Assembly: GCA_017935045.1 (NCBI GenBank)
Contig: JAGBIJ010000050.1
Span: 1 to 64,000 of the forward strand
Direction: 5' to 3'
Source of the DNA: Muribaculaceae bacterium
GTDB taxonomy: Bacteria; Bacteroidota; Bacteroidia; Bacteroidales; Muribaculaceae
Length of the DNA stretch: 64,000 nt
Position 1 is the first letter of the stretch. Each line of letters opens with the position of its first letter. Shown in pieces: positions 1-7,604 of the stretch. Below the pieces are notes generated by a model that made no database searches, had not been told where the DNA came from, and saw nothing but the letters and a program-made list of their open reading frames with translations. The translations under genes were made by a program, and so were the position numbers.

Positions 1-58
1 ATAACTTAGTTGAATAATTTTACACACAATGATAAAAAATAAGGATAATTTGCAATGT

Positions 59-150
59 CCGCCGGATTTTCGTCAGAATCCGGCCGCGTCTCAGTCGCAT
101 AGCCCGCTATGCTCCATCGACTTAACCGGATTCAGCCTGAAAATCCGCCG
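59..150. repeat. Compact triple-hairpin (REP-like) intergenic element
   Basis: Three adjacent inverted repeats are visible. The first has arms CCGGATT (62-68) and AATCCGG (77-83). The second has arms GCATAGC (97-103) and GCTATGC (106-112), enclosed by AGTCG (93-97) and CGACT (118-122). The third has arms CGGATT (127-132) and AATCCG (142-147). The outer arms 60-71 and 139-150 also pair with one mismatch, so the whole block can fold as one cruciform. It lies about 55 bp downstream of the PspC gene stop. It could be a terminator or a dispersed REP-type repeat; no second copy was found in this window. The remaining bases of 1-204 are AT-rich and show no gene. Confidence 0.5.
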
Positions 151-204
151 CCCCATAATTCACATTTGTTATTAAACAGCCTCTAAATCTCAGAGTATGT
201 TCGT

Positions 205-1233
205 TCAGAAGGGATGGTGCATGATGTATGAGCCGCAGAAGATGCAGCCGGCGATGGCAAGCACCTCGATGACTATGCCTATTATCCATGTGGTACGCGA
301 CGCTCCCTTTGTCTTGAAAAGCACGCTGCAGGCAGCCCAGACCAGCGCTATGCACGGTATGAGCATGGCTGTCATCACACCGACGGCTATAAACCATCGG
401 GGCATAAAGCCGGCCGTCATGGGTGTGATGTCCGTTCCCAGGGTTATGTCCGGCAGCCATTCGGCCGTCAGTCCGGCCCATTCGCCTATCAGCACGCCGA
501 TCATGACCGTCAGTCCCACTATAAGCGCGAATCCTACGCAGCCTGACACCAGGCCTACGAAGCCCATCAGTATATTGCCCAATATCTGAAAGAATGTCAT
601 CTCGCCGGAGCCCCGCCGGCTGTCTGCGGCCACCATATTGCCTATGTTGCTGAGCGTAGCCGGCTGTCCCAGCTGCTCCAGCTGCTGCTCGGGTGTCTTT
701 GCCAGAGGAATCACCATCCATAGAATACAATAAATCACGAACAGAGGGAAGAATCCTGTGAAGAATCCGAGTACCACGAGCAGGACACGCATCATATTGA
801 TGTTCCACCCGAGATAGGTGCCCAGACCGCTCAGCACGCCTCCCAGCACTCTGTCGTTGGCGCAGCGGTAGCACTTCTTGGGTACGAAGGTCGGCCCCGG
901 AGGCGGCACGGCGGCTTGCGTCCGCGGATGCGGCGGAGGGGTCTGGCTGCTGTCATATTCCTGTCCGTCGGCTATGTCGGCGGGCTGCCCCATAGTCTCT
1001 ATGACCGTATTGACATCCTCGATAGTCACTATAAGGTGTCCGTTGCGGTCAGCCCTCTCGGAGAATATCTCCCCTATCCGGCCCTCGATGTCGGCTACTA
1101 TTTCAGCTCCCTCGGCTCCCTTGAATACCTGCGAAAGAGACTCCAGATAGTCCAGGAGCAGGGAATAGGCGTCCTCTTCTATATTGTAGATTCTGCCCGC
1201 GATGCTTGCTTGAAATGTCCTTTTCATAATCAT
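205..1233 (-). CDS. PspC domain-containing membrane protein
   Basis: A 342-residue envelope-stress type membrane protein. The first ~85 residues form the conserved soluble N-terminal region of Bacteroidetes PspC proteins (IYNIEEDAYSLLLDYLE). A PspC domain follows at about 119-178, with RVLGGVLSGLGTYLGW and a hydrophobic hairpin. Several further transmembrane segments fill the C-terminal half. The gene starts 4 bp after the stop of the PadR regulator, so the two are almost certainly one operon, an arrangement common in this phylum. ATG codons at 1233 and 1227 are both possible; homologues usually begin at the MKRTF methionine (1227). The exact signal sensed is not evident from sequence. Confidence 0.85.
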   Translation of the reverse strand: MIMKRTFQASIAGRIYNIEEDAYSLLLDYLESLSQVFKGAEGAEIVADIEGRIGEIFSERADRNGHLIVTIEDVNTVIETMGQPADIADGQEYDSSQTPPPHPRTQAAVPPPGPTFVPKKCYRCANDRVLGGVLSGLGTYLGWNINMMRVLLVVLGFFTGFFPLFVIYCILWMVIPLAKTPEQQLEQLGQPATLSNIGNMVAADSRRGSGEMTFFQILGNILMGFVGLVSGCVGFALIVGLTVMIGVLIGEWAGLTAEWLPDITLGTDITPMTAGFMPRWFIAVGVMTAMLIPCIALVWAACSVLFKTKGASRTTWIIGIVIEVLAIAGCIFCGSYIMHHPF

Positions 1234-1237
1234 TTTA

Positions 1238-1591
1238 TTAGTCTGACACAGTAAAACTCTCGTCCAGGAGTATGCCTACCGCCACGTTTATCTCGTCGTA
1301 GACGGCTCTCAGAGTCTCGAGCAGCTCAATCCCTTTGGGTGTGAGGCTATAATATTTTCGGGGAGGCCCTGACTGCGATTCCACCCATGTGTAGGTAAGC
1401 ATACCGCTGTTCTTCATACGTGTGAGCATGGGGTACAGGGTGCCTTCCACTACTATCAGATGGGCTTTCTTCAGCGTCGCTATCAGCTCGTAGGTGTAGG
1501 CAGGCCGGTGGCGGAGTATCAGCAGGACGCAAAACTCCAGCATCCCTTTCCGCATCTGTGCCTTAAGATTTTCAACTTTTATTTCTGCCAT
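1238..1591 (-). CDS. PadR family transcriptional regulator
   Basis: A 117-residue PadR-type winged-helix repressor. The N-terminal half carries the family pattern MLEFCVLLILRHRPAYTYEL, followed by VVEGTLYPMLTRMKNSGML and SGPPRKYYSLTPKG, which make up the recognition helix and wing. The C-terminal helix for dimerisation is short, as in the small PadR subfamily. It is the first gene of a two-gene operon with the PspC protein and is divergent from the U32 gene. An inverted repeat of PadR-operator form covers its own -33 element, so negative autoregulation is likely. The inducer is unknown. Confidence 0.88.
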   Translation of the reverse strand: MAEIKVENLKAQMRKGMLEFCVLLILRHRPAYTYELIATLKKAHLIVVEGTLYPMLTRMKNSGMLTYTWVESQSGPPRKYYSLTPKGIELLETLRAVYDEINVAVGILLDESFTVSD

Positions 1592-1617
1592 TTGTAGCTA
1601 CCGGTTTTTTGACACTG

Positions 1618-1649
1618 CAAAATTACAATATTGCCATGTACTATGCAAT
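1618..1649 (-). promoter_or_regulatory. Bacteroidetes-type promoter of padR-pspC
   Basis: On the minus strand, TAATTTTG (1625-1618) matches the -7 element TAnnTTTG. ATTG (1649-1646) is a -33 element 20 bp upstream. The -33 box lies inside the inverted repeat listed separately. Confidence 0.7.
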
Positions 1650-1657
1650 ACATAGTA
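1636..1657. promoter_or_regulatory. Predicted PadR operator
   Basis: TACTATG (1639-1645), spacer CAATA, then CATAGTA (1651-1657) is a perfect 7-bp inverted repeat. It is nested with ATGT (1636-1639) and ACAT (1650-1653), the ATGT-N-ACAT form known for PadR-family sites. It covers the -33 box of the padR promoter, so a bound dimer would block sigma factor contact. Binding is inferred, not shown. Confidence 0.6.
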
Positions 1658-1679
1658 TAATGTTTAACTCTTTTTAACG

Positions 1680-1711
1680 TTTGGAAATTATACTGAAAAT
1701 ATCTACCTTTG
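1680..1711 (+). promoter_or_regulatory. Promoter of the U32/dehydrogenase operon
   Basis: TTTG (1680-1683), a 20-bp spacer and TACCTTTG (1704-1711) match the Bacteroidetes housekeeping promoter. Transcription would start near 1718, leaving a leader of about 80 nt before the ATG at 1800. Confidence 0.75.
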
Positions 1712-1799
1712 TAGTTTAAACAAGCAGGCGACGTATAGGCGCCCCAGACAGCGACTGCATGTCTCGGACAGCCGTCTTCGCCTCCTCAACAGACTGACA

Positions 1800-3065
1800 A
1801 TGAATCGTTCGGATTTTGAAATAATGGCTCCTGTCGGTTCGCGCGAGAGCCTGGCCGCCGCTCTTAAAGCCGGCGCCGACGCCGTATATTTCGGTGTGGA
1901 AGGCCTGAATATGCGTTCACGCTCAAGCGCCAACTTCACACTCGACGACCTGCGGGAGATTGCCTCGCTTTGCGCTGACCGCGGAGTGAAGACGTATCTT
2001 ACGGTCAATACCGTGATGTATGACTCGGACATGGAGCTGATGCGGCGCATCATCGACACTGCCAAAGCATCGGGTATCTCGGCCATAATAGCCGCCGACA
2101 TGGCGGCCATACTCTATGCCCGCTCCATAGAGGTGGAGGTACACATCTCCACGCAGGTCAACGTGACCAATACCGAAGCCGTACGCTTCTACTCGCAGTG
2201 GGCCGATGTGATGGTGCTGGCGCGCGAGCTGAACATGGAGCAGGTGGCCGGCATAACACGAAACATAGCGGAGCAGGACATACGCGGGCCTCAGGGCGAG
2301 CGCGTGCGTATCGAGATGTTCTGTCACGGCGCTCTGTGCATGGCCGTCAGCGGAAAGTGCTATATGAGCCTGCATGAGATGAACTCATCGGCCAACCGGG
2401 GAGCATGCAATCAGATATGCCGCCGCTCCTATCTGCTGACCGACCGCGAGACCGGAGCCGAGATAGAGGTCGACAACCAGTATCTGATGTCGCCTAAGGA
2501 CTTGAAGACCATCCATTTCCTCAACAAGATGGCCGACGCCGGCGTACGGGTCTTCAAAATCGAGGGACGCGCCCGCGGCGCCGAGTATGTGGCCGAGGTG
2601 GTAAGCTGCTATGACGAAGCTCTGCGAGCTATCTGTGACGGCACTTATTCCGAGGCTCTGATACAGGGCTGGGACGGCCGTCTGGGACGCGTATTCAACC
2701 GGGGATTCTGGGACGGATATTACCTCGGGCAGCGCCTGGGCGAGTGGAGCGCGAAATACGGCTCGTCGGCCACACGGGTAAAGCGCTATGTGGCCAAGGC
2801 CGTAAGATACTTCTCCAGGATAGGCGTAGCCGAATTCAAGCTGGAGGCCGGAGAGCTGAACTTAGGGGAGGAAATGGTGATAACCGGCCCCACTACCGGC
2901 GCGATAATCATCCGCCCGGAGGAAATACGTGTCAACCTCAAGCCGGTGGAGCGCGTGAGCAAGGGGGAGCATTTCTCCATAGCAGTGCCGGAGAAGGTAC
3001 GTCCTTCCGACCGTATGTACGTCTGGGATACAGTCACACCCAAGAGCAAACAAAACAACAAATAA
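1800..3065 (+). CDS. U32 family protein (TrhP/YegQ-like tRNA hydroxylase)
   Basis: A 421-residue protein of the U32 'collagenase-like peptidase' family. The N-terminal TIM-barrel signature is ELMAPVGSRESL-like (IMAPVGSRESLAAALKAGAD), followed by YFGVEGLNMR. Around residues 174-210 lies the cysteine cluster FCHGALC, GKCYMS and RGACNQICRR, the set that binds an iron-sulphur cluster in RlhA/TrhP. Characterised members hydroxylate RNA bases (5-hydroxyuridine at tRNA position 34 for TrhP), and protease activity is doubtful for most. The length matches TrhP rather than the longer RlhA. A dehydrogenase gene follows after 10 bp. Confidence 0.82.
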   Translation: MNRSDFEIMAPVGSRESLAAALKAGADAVYFGVEGLNMRSRSSANFTLDDLREIASLCADRGVKTYLTVNTVMYDSDMELMRRIIDTAKASGISAIIAADMAAILYARSIEVEVHISTQVNVTNTEAVRFYSQWADVMVLARELNMEQVAGITRNIAEQDIRGPQGERVRIEMFCHGALCMAVSGKCYMSLHEMNSSANRGACNQICRRSYLLTDRETGAEIEVDNQYLMSPKDLKTIHFLNKMADAGVRVFKIEGRARGAEYVAEVVSCYDEALRAICDGTYSEALIQGWDGRLGRVFNRGFWDGYYLGQRLGEWSAKYGSSATRVKRYVAKAVRYFSRIGVAEFKLEAGELNLGEEMVITGPTTGAIIIRPEEIRVNLKPVERVSKGEHFSIAVPEKVRPSDRMYVWDTVTPKSKQNNK

Positions 3066-3075
3066 ATATACAGAG

Positions 3076-4278
3076 ATGAACAAAGTAGTCATTATCGGCG
3101 CCGGAGGCGTCGGCACCGTCGTGGCCAACAAGTGCGCGCAGCACCCGGAGGTCTTCAACGAGATAGTCATCGCCTCCCGTACCAAGAGCAAATGCGACGC
3201 CCTGGCCGCCAAAATAGGCGCGCCCAACATCACTACCGACCGCGTGGACGCCGACTCCGTAGAGGAGCTGTGCGAGCTTTTCCGCCGCCACAAGCCCGTG
3301 CTGTGTATCAATGTGGCTCTGCCCTATCAGGATCTGACCATCATGGAGGCCTGCCTGCAGTGCGGAGTAAACTATCTGGATACGGCCAATTATGAACCCA
3401 AGGATGAGGCTCACTTCGAGTATTCCTGGCAGTGGGCTTACCGCGAGCGCTTCGAGAAGGCCGGTCTGACGGCTATCTTAGGCTGCGGCTTCGATCCGGG
3501 CGTGAGCGCCGTCTTCGTGGCATACGCCGCCAAGCACCATTTCTCCGAGATGCGCTATCTCGACATTGTAGACTGCAATGCCGGTAACCACGGCAAGGCT
3601 TTTGCCACCAATTTCAATCCGGAGATAAACATCCGTGAAATAACTCAGAAAGGCAAATACTGGCTTGACGGCAAGTGGGTGGAGACAGAGAATCTGGAGA
3701 TACACCAGCCCCTGAACTATCCGAATATCGGAGAGAGAGAGTCTTATCTGCTCTACCATGAGGAGCTGGAGAGTCTTGTGCTGAATTTCCCGACTATCCG
3801 CCGCGCCCGCTTCTGGATGACATTCGGCCAGGAGTATCTGACCCATCTGCGTGTTATCCAGGATATAGGTATGGCCCGCATCGACCCGGTCATGTACAAC
3901 GGACAGGAGATAGTCCCCATCCAGTTCCTGAAGGCAGTGCTTCCCGACCCCGGCTCGCTCGGAGAGAACTATACCGGCGAGACCTCTATCGGCTGCCGCA
4001 TAGCCGGTCTGGACAAGGAGGGCAAGGAGAGTACCTACTATATATACAACAACTGTTCGCACCAGGCCGCCTACAAGGAGACCGGCGCCCAGGCCGTAAG
4101 CTACACTACTGGGGTTCCGGCCATGGTCGGCGCCATGATGTTCCTCACGGGCAAGTGGGTAATGCCGGGCGTGCGCAATGTAGAGGAGTTTGATCCTGAT
4201 CCGTTCCTGGCCGCTTTGGCCGAAAACGGCCTTCCCTGGCACGTCATCACTGATGGCGACCTGGAGTTCCGCGACTGA
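3076..4278 (+). CDS. Saccharopine dehydrogenase family protein (likely carboxynorspermidine synthase)
   Basis: A 400-residue NAD(P)-dependent reductase. The N-terminal Rossmann motif is VVIIGAGGVGTVVANKCA. GCGFDPGVSAVFVAYA and the downstream saccharopine-dehydrogenase C-terminal domain follow. In Bacteroidales this subgroup makes carboxy(nor)spermidine from a diamine and aspartate semialdehyde, a spermidine route that bypasses S-adenosylmethionine decarboxylase. The subfamily call rests on overall resemblance. The decarboxylase partner NspC is not next to it. It starts 10 bp after the U32 gene and probably shares its promoter at 1680-1711. Confidence 0.78.
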   Translation: MNKVVIIGAGGVGTVVANKCAQHPEVFNEIVIASRTKSKCDALAAKIGAPNITTDRVDADSVEELCELFRRHKPVLCINVALPYQDLTIMEACLQCGVNYLDTANYEPKDEAHFEYSWQWAYRERFEKAGLTAILGCGFDPGVSAVFVAYAAKHHFSEMRYLDIVDCNAGNHGKAFATNFNPEINIREITQKGKYWLDGKWVETENLEIHQPLNYPNIGERESYLLYHEELESLVLNFPTIRRARFWMTFGQEYLTHLRVIQDIGMARIDPVMYNGQEIVPIQFLKAVLPDPGSLGENYTGETSIGCRIAGLDKEGKESTYYIYNNCSHQAAYKETGAQAVSYTTGVPAMVGAMMFLTGKWVMPGVRNVEEFDPDPFLAALAENGLPWHVITDGDLEFRD

Positions 4279-4421
4279 GGCTAAAGGCCGGCAGAACACA
4301 TCTACGAGGCTCAGGGCGACATTTGCCGCTCCGGGCCTCGGCTGTGTTTCGGGGGCAGAAAGGTAAATCTTATAAAAATTATAAAACTTATAAGATTAAT
4401 AAGCCTGCGGCTCAGATACAG

Positions 4422-4457
4422 CGGTGGCCGCATCTTCTCACGAAGGTGCGGCCACCG
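4422..4457 (-). terminator. Long perfect hairpin downstream of tRNA-Glu
   Basis: CGGTGGCCGCA (4422-4432) pairs with TGCGGCCACCG (4447-4457). An inner CTTC/GAAG extends it to about 16 bp with a tetraloop and one G-U pair. It lies 3 bp beyond the 3' end of the leftward tRNA-Glu gene. There is no clear U-run, so it may be a processing or stabilising hairpin rather than a classical terminator. Confidence 0.5.
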
Positions 4458-4459
4458 TG

Positions 4460-4531
4460 TAGCCCATAGCAGAGTCGAACTGCTCTTTAGAGAATGAAAA
4501 TCTCTCGTCCTAACCGATAGACGAATGGGCC
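4460..4531 (-). tRNA. tRNA-Glu (TTC), copy 1
   Basis: A 72-nt cloverleaf is visible on the minus strand. The acceptor begins GGCCCAT and pairs with ATGGGCT before the discriminator A. The D-arm is GTC...GAC. The anticodon arm AGAGA-TTTTCAT-TCTCT gives anticodon TTC, and the T-arm is AGCAG-TTCGACT-CTGCT. CCA is not encoded. It lies downstream of rpsT and is identical to the copy at 4922-4993. Confidence 0.93.
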
Positions 4532-4546
4532 AGATCTTCGGATGTG

Positions 4547-4589
4547 CCGGGCTATGTCATTTGAGCTATGAGACATTTGCATAGCCCGG
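4547..4589 (-). other. Hairpin between rpsT and tRNA-Glu copy 1
   Basis: CCGGGCTATG (4547-4556) is perfectly complementary to CATAGCCCGG (4580-4589), with a smaller TCAT/ATGA hairpin in the loop. It has no U-run. In an rpsT-tRNA transcript it would lie in the spacer and may guide RNA processing or partial termination. Confidence 0.4.
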
Positions 4590-4625
4590 GTTCAACCTTT
4601 ATAATCAAATGCTTATGAAATGTGC

Positions 4626-4880
4626 TTATGAAAGAGAGTTGACGTGCTTGCTCAGTTTGCTCTTGAGGTTGCGCGCCTTGTTCTGGCTGATGATGTTCTT
4701 GCGGCCCAGACGGTCAAGCAGCTGCTCTACTTTGGGGAGAGCGGCGGCTGCCTCGGCCTTGTCGGTCATCTTGCGGATACGACGCACCGCTGTGCGTGAA
4801 GTCTTTGCCCAATAACGGTTCTCAAGTCTTCTTTTTTCTGTCTGACGAATTCTCTTTTCTGATGATTTATGATTTGCCAT
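4626..4880 (-). CDS. rpsT: 30S ribosomal protein S20
   Basis: An 84-residue basic protein beginning MANHKSSEKRIRQTEKRR, the standard S20 start, and ending in the helical SQNKARNLKSKLSKHV segment. S20 binds 16S rRNA in the body of the 30S subunit. The frame stays open upstream into the preceding tRNA, but the ATG at 4880 matches the family start. It lies 41 bp after tRNA-Glu copy 2 and 94 bp before copy 1. A polycistronic tRNA-rpsT-tRNA transcript from the promoter at 5049-5080 is likely. Confidence 0.97.
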   Translation of the reverse strand: MANHKSSEKRIRQTEKRRLENRYWAKTSRTAVRRIRKMTDKAEAAAALPKVEQLLDRLGRKNIISQNKARNLKSKLSKHVNSLS

Positions 4881-4921
4881 CGGATTTTCTTCTGTATAAA
4901 AAGTTCCTTGTATTAATTTAG

Positions 4922-4993
4922 TAGCCCATAGCAGAGTCGAACTGCTCTTTAGAGAATGAAAATCTCTCGTCCTAACCGATAGACGAATGGGCC
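4922..4993 (-). tRNA. tRNA-Glu (TTC), copy 2
   Basis: The same 72-nt sequence as the copy at 4460-4531, with anticodon TTC and no encoded CCA. It is the first gene of the leftward tRNA-rpsT-tRNA block and lies about 50 bp downstream of a strong promoter. Confidence 0.93.
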
Positions 4994-5048
4994 TACTCTG
5001 TGCGACTGCGGCCTGCCTTCTGTCAGAGCCGGCACGCATTTCGCGGTG

Positions 5049-5080
5049 CAAAGTTACATACTTTTTTTAATCCCACAAAA
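5049..5080 (-). promoter_or_regulatory. Promoter of tRNA-Glu/rpsT/tRNA-Glu
   Basis: On the minus strand TTTTG (5080-5076), a 19-bp spacer and TAACTTTG (5056-5049) fit the phylum consensus exactly. No other promoter was seen before rpsT or the second tRNA. Confidence 0.78.
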
Positions 5081-5163
5081 TAATTCGTCTTTTTTTTGAA
5101 AAAAGAGCTAAAGATAAGTCCGTTAAGGTGTCTGTGACAGGGGATTCAGGGGTGGAAAACATT

Positions 5164-5193
5164 GGCGCGGAGATTCCGGAGAATCTCCGCGCC
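5164..5193 (-). terminator. Hairpin downstream of the six-repeat secreted protein
   Basis: GGCGCGGAGATT (5164-5175) pairs perfectly with AATCTCCGCGCC (5182-5193) around a 6-nt loop. It is 25 bp past the stop of the leftward gene. The downstream tract on the minus strand is only weakly U-rich (AATGTTTT). Confidence 0.6.
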
Positions 5194-5217
5194 GCGTTTC
5201 AGGCAGTGTTGTATGTA

Positions 5218-7530
5218 TTATTTGACTACGACTTTGTGTCCCTTGACAATATACATGCCTGCGGGCAGGCCGCGGAGGCTGTCGCCCACGCGTACGCCAC
5301 GGAAGTCGTATACGCCGTCTTCATAGGTGGCGTCCATCAGTATGCTGTCCACACTGTTGACCGTAAGGTTCCAGGAGTGGGTAATCTCATCGTTGGTGTG
5401 GCCGGTCTTGTCATTGGCCATATAGTCGGCATCGCCGAAGATACCGGACTTGATAAGCAGCATATATACGCCGTCTTTCTCAGGAGCCTTCGCCGGAGTC
5501 AGAGTGAAAGTGCCGGAAGTCTCGGTAGCGCGTATCAGCATGTTCTCGTAGTAGTTTGCCTCGGTGCAGGAAAGATTGGCGGCGGCGCCATCCTTGACTT
5601 GAGTTCCTTCGGGGAATACGAGTACGATCTGAGCAAGCGAAGTGGCGTTCTCGCCAGGTTCTACGGATGTGGGCTTCAGGTCGAGGACTGCGGTGGTCTG
5701 CGGTATGCCGCCTGTCACATGGAATGTGCAGGTATATGTATCGTTGGCGTGGCCTGATACGGGGTCGGCCTGCCATTCGGCGTCGCCGAATGTGCCGCGC
5801 GGTATGGTCAGCGTATAGTCGCCGTCTACTGTCAGGTTCTGGAACGGAGCGAGCAGCAGTACATTGCCGGTAAAATCATTCATGACGAATTGGAAAGCGC
5901 CTTCGCTTGAGTAATTGGCTCCCTCGCATGTCAGAGTGGCTTTGGGGGAATCCTCGCGTACGTTCATGCCTTGCGGGATGGTAATGGTAACGCTGTCGAA
6001 CTGTACCATCTCAAGGTCCACGTCGCCAGCGGCAGGTTTGGTCTTGAGTACCTGCGCATCGTATGTGGCCTCGGAGCCGGCGCCGCCTACAACCGTGAAT
6101 GTGCATGTGAACGCGGCATTGGCGTGGCCTGTCTCATGGTCTGCCTGCCATTCGGCATCGCCGAATGTGCCTTCGGGCACAGTGAAGGTATAGGTGCCGT
6201 TTTTGGTTATATTTCTGAACGCCACGGTGCAGATGCTGCCGTAGCTGTAGCGGATGTCGGCTTCCTCGCTATAGCCTGCGTTCTCGCATACCATTGTGCA
6301 TTTTTTGCCGGTGTCGGGACGTGCGTTGGCGTCAGACATGGTAATGTTGACGGTCTCGAACTGGCGGCTTTCCAGGTCTACCTCTCCGGCTGCGGGGCTG
6401 GTGCGGGTCACTGTGAGGTCATAGACTACGGGAGGAAGGTTTACCAATGTGTATTCCAGCTCTATGGCGTCGTTGGCGTAGGGCTCGCCTTCCAGCGGAG
6501 TGAATGTGAAGGCTTCGGCGGGAATGGAGACTTTATAGTTTCCGGCCTCGGCGGGAGCGGGTGTGATGGTGTATGTCAGCACAGCGCCTTCGGATGCGGC
6601 TGCCACGGTACACTCGTAAGCCAGGTTGTCTTTGGTTATGGTCGGAAGAACCGTAGCCGAGGCGGTCAGAGCGCTGAATTTTGCGGCGTCTCCGGCAATG
6701 GTCACTTCATTGAGCTTCTTGACAGTGCCGGCAGCCGGTGTCACGGTGTAGGCCGGCGCCTCGATGATGTATGTGATTTCGTAGGCTTTCGCGTTTGTGC
6801 CGCCTTCTTCGGTATCGTCATATACGAGCAGGCTTCCTTTCGGAATCGTTATGACGTAGGTGCCTGGCTCTGTTATGGACGTGTCTGAGTAATCGGCGTC
6901 CTGCAGGGTAAATGTCGTAGTGCCTGTGCCGGCGTCGCTGAAGTCCCAGTGGTAGCCGGTCAGGGGGGCGCCGTCTTTGCTGATTGTTATATCGTCAGCA
7001 TTGTTAGGCTCCACACCATAGCAGGCGGAAGTGTCGTATTTGAGTTTGAAAGAGCTGATGGATTTAACTGTGGAGCCGCTCACGGGGTCGAAAGTGAACT
7101 CGTCCTCCACTTCGGGCGCCGCTTCGATTATATAGGTAATCTCGTATGGCGAAGGGTTGCTGATTTCATTCCATGATTCGTCCCAGATACTCAGGCTGTT
7201 GGCAGGAATAGTGATGACGTAGGCGCCTGGCTCCGTTATGGTAGCGTTGGCGTAGTTGACATTGTCTTGCAGAGTGAAAGTGGTGGTGCCGGACTCGTTG
7301 TCCTTGCATTTCCAGGTGTAGCCGGTCAGAGTCGCGCCGTCTTTTTTTATAGTAACGGCATCCGCGTCCATGGGTTCGACACCGTTCAGCGATGAAGAGT
7401 AGTTGAGCTGGAAAGAGGACAGGGCTTCAATCTTCTCGCCGGAAGCGGGAGTAAAAGTAAAGTTCAGATCAGTTGCAAATACCGGCGCGGACAGCGCTAC
7501 GGCTGCCAGGGCTGTAAAGAGTTTTTGCAT
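5218..7530 (-). CDS. Secreted six-repeat protein with T9SS C-terminal signal
   Basis: A 770-residue exported protein of unknown function. It opens with a signal peptide (MQKLFTALAAVALSAPVFA). About three related beta-sandwich-like repeats follow (roughly 22-135, 143-258 and 259-365), containing SSFQLNY/SSFKLKY and TITEPGAYVITIP-type segments. A second set of three (roughly 366-478, 487-605 and 611-727) shares the motif FGDAEWQADxxTGHxN near the end of each unit. The final ~40 residues (VYDFRGVRVGDSLRGLPAGM...IVKGHKVVVK) resemble a type A T9SS sorting domain. It would be secreted and probably anchored at the cell surface. It is the last gene of the leftward secreted-protein cluster. No catalytic motif was recognised, so an adhesin or structural role is only a guess. 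Confidence 0.75.
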   Translation of the reverse strand: MQKLFTALAAVALSAPVFATDLNFTFTPASGEKIEALSSFQLNYSSSLNGVEPMDADAVTIKKDGATLTGYTWKCKDNESGTTTFTLQDNVNYANATITEPGAYVITIPANSLSIWDESWNEISNPSPYEITYIIEAAPEVEDEFTFDPVSGSTVKSISSFKLKYDTSACYGVEPNNADDITISKDGAPLTGYHWDFSDAGTGTTTFTLQDADYSDTSITEPGTYVITIPKGSLLVYDDTEEGGTNAKAYEITYIIEAPAYTVTPAAGTVKKLNEVTIAGDAAKFSALTASATVLPTITKDNLAYECTVAAASEGAVLTYTITPAPAEAGNYKVSIPAEAFTFTPLEGEPYANDAIELEYTLVNLPPVVYDLTVTRTSPAAGEVDLESRQFETVNITMSDANARPDTGKKCTMVCENAGYSEEADIRYSYGSICTVAFRNITKNGTYTFTVPEGTFGDAEWQADHETGHANAAFTCTFTVVGGAGSEATYDAQVLKTKPAAGDVDLEMVQFDSVTITIPQGMNVREDSPKATLTCEGANYSSEGAFQFVMNDFTGNVLLLAPFQNLTVDGDYTLTIPRGTFGDAEWQADPVSGHANDTYTCTFHVTGGIPQTTAVLDLKPTSVEPGENATSLAQIVLVFPEGTQVKDGAAANLSCTEANYYENMLIRATETSGTFTLTPAKAPEKDGVYMLLIKSGIFGDADYMANDKTGHTNDEITHSWNLTVNSVDSILMDATYEDGVYDFRGVRVGDSLRGLPAGMYIVKGHKVVVK

Positions 7531-7566
7531 AAAAAAGAAAAATAGTTGGTTAATAATATGTAAAGC

Positions 7567-7595
7567 ATTGAGTCGCCGGTGTCCGGCGACTCAAT
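7567..7595 (-). terminator. Terminator-like hairpin after the Omp28-like gene
   Basis: ATTGAGTCGCCGG (7567-7579) and CCGGCGACTCAAT (7583-7595) form a perfect 13-bp stem with a 3-nt loop. It lies just downstream of the leftward gene ending at 7605 and separates it from the six-repeat gene. There is no strong U-run. Confidence 0.6.
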
Positions 7596-7604
7596 ATTAT
7601 GGTA

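Noticed and set aside
1800-3065. Collagenase/peptidase role for the U32 protein
   Set aside because: The cysteine cluster matches the RNA-hydroxylating RlhA/TrhP group, and the protein has no export signal.
4460-4993. tRNA-Glu duplication as attachment sites of an integrated element
   Set aside because: Only rpsT lies between the copies, with no integrase or other mobile genes.
5971-6888. Rightward open frame of ~305 codons opposite the six-repeat protein
   Set aside because: Cys/Gly-rich translation with no motifs; mirror of the repeats on the other strand.
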